Below are positions 5,088 to 5,504 of a stretch of 5,504 nt of DNA, in pieces. Location: assembly GCF_934202235.1 (NCBI RefSeq), contig NZ_CAKPXS010000066.1, positions 1 through 5,504 of the forward strand, written 5' to 3'. The position numbers were made by a program, and so were the translations under genes. Below the pieces are notes generated by a model that worked only from the letters and a program-made list of their open reading frames with translations, was not told where the DNA came from and made no database searches. This DNA is from an uncultured Limosilactobacillus sp. (GTDB lineage: Bacteria; Bacillota; Bacilli; Lactobacillales; Lactobacillaceae). Every line of letters starts with the position of its first letter. Position 1 is the first letter of the stretch.

Positions 5088-5504
5088 ATGCAATATTTAA
5101 GACTGATTGGTATTTTAATTATTATTCTTGGATTTGCCTTTAAACTTGATACGGTTGCAACGGTAGTTGTGGCTGCGGTTGTGACTGCGCTCTGCTCGGG
5201 AATGAGCATTACCCAGACACTAACGGTAATTGGTAAATCATTTGTTGACAACCGCATGGTAACGCTGTTCTTTCTGACGTTGCCAATGATCGGTTTAGTT
5301 GAAAGCCATGGGATGAAGGTAATGGCCGTTAACGGGATTAGCAAGCTGAAGCGGCTCACGGCCGGTGGGCTGCTGGACGTGTACATGATCCTGCGGGAAA
5401 TCTTGCTGTTCTTTGGTATCAATATGAACGGTCAAGTAGCACTGGTTCGGCCGCTTTTGTCACCAATGACGATGGCTGCTGCTGAAAAGAGCACGAAGTT
5501 GACG
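5088..5504 (+). CDS. DUF969-family membrane protein, probable 5-oxoproline transporter subunit (partial, 3' end cut by window)
   Basis: The open frame runs from the ATG at 5088 to the window end without a stop, giving 139 codons; DUF969 proteins are about 230 residues long, so roughly the last third is missing. The visible part is hydrophobic. It has an N-terminal helix with the GFAFKLDTVATVVVAAVVTAL type sequence split over residues 15-35, a conserved GKSFVDNRM block (49-57) leading into a second hydrophobic stretch ending PMIGLVE (66-72), LREI at 102-105, and NGQVALVRPLLSPM at 114-127. From memory this pattern is DUF969. That family normally sits beside a DUF979 gene, often with pyrrolidone-carboxylate peptidase, and the pair is annotated as a 5-oxoproline transporter; this is family knowledge, not shown here. 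The gene is separated from smpB by a terminator and has its own promoter-like and cre-like sequences, so it starts a new unit. Function is inferred from the family only. Confidence 0.8.
   Translation, partial: MQYLRLIGILIIILGFAFKLDTVATVVVAAVVTALCSGMSITQTLTVIGKSFVDNRMVTLFFLTLPMIGLVESHGMKVMAVNGISKLKRLTAGGLLDVYMILREILLFFGINMNGQVALVRPLLSPMTMAAAEKSTKLT

Noticed and set aside
5072..5422. Minus-strand 116-codon open frame over the DUF969 gene
   Set aside because: The + strand frame has a ribosome binding site, promoter-like element and recognisable DUF969 blocks. The minus-strand product is Ser/Thr/Ile-rich with no family pattern.
1..5504. Mobile elements, CRISPR arrays, tRNA or rRNA genes, toxin-antitoxin or phage-defence genes
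   Set aside because: No terminal inverted repeats, regularly spaced repeats, structural RNA genes or transposase/integrase-like proteins were found; the coding content is fully explained by housekeeping and transport genes.

Overview
The window looks like a stretch of chromosome from a low-to-mid GC Gram-positive, most likely a member of the Lactobacillaceae. This rests on protein character (SecG, SmpB and RNase R all read as lactobacillar), strong AGGAGG-type ribosome binding sites, two GTG starts supported by them, and the order secG-rnr-smpB, which is conserved in Firmicutes. A Limosilactobacillus-like genome is a reasonable guess, but genus cannot be fixed from sequence reading alone. All five genes lie on the + strand, and nothing indicates an insertion sequence, prophage, CRISPR array or recent transfer.

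Layout: (1) 19-1578, a ClC-family H+/Cl- exchanger with a C-terminal RCK_C (TrkA_C) domain. (2) 1636-1875, secG, the small SecYEG translocon subunit. (3) 1876-1987, a 112-nt leader holding a nested stem structure ahead of rnr. (4) 1988-4402, rnr, encoding RNase R with an unusual His/Arg/Gly-rich tail. (5) 4434-4907, smpB, the tmRNA-binding protein, with a GTG start chosen by Shine-Dalgarno spacing. (6) 4926-4955, a strong intrinsic terminator closing the cluster. (7) 4956-5084, a regulatory gap with a cre-like CcpA site, two candidate promoters and a short dyad. (8) 5088 to the window edge, the first 139 codons of a DUF969-family membrane protein, the start of a new transcription unit.

How the parts fit: secG, rnr and smpB form a protein-export and ribosome-rescue/RNA-decay cluster. 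SmpB delivers tmRNA to stalled ribosomes, and RNase R degrades structured RNAs, including defective mRNAs in trans-translation. In Bacillus subtilis the corresponding order is secG-yvaK(carboxylesterase)-rnr-smpB-ssrA. Here the carboxylesterase is absent between secG and rnr, and ssrA does not follow smpB. The ClC gene upstream runs in the same direction with no visible terminator before secG, so some read-through is possible. The DUF969 gene is probably unrelated in function; its family usually pairs with a DUF979 gene and is annotated as part of a 5-oxoproline (pyroglutamate) transporter.

The window is mostly ordinary housekeeping sequence. The parts that most deserve a second look are the structured leader between secG and rnr, the His/Arg-rich tail of RNase R, and the candidate catabolite-control region ahead of the DUF969 gene. 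No clear undescribed system is visible.
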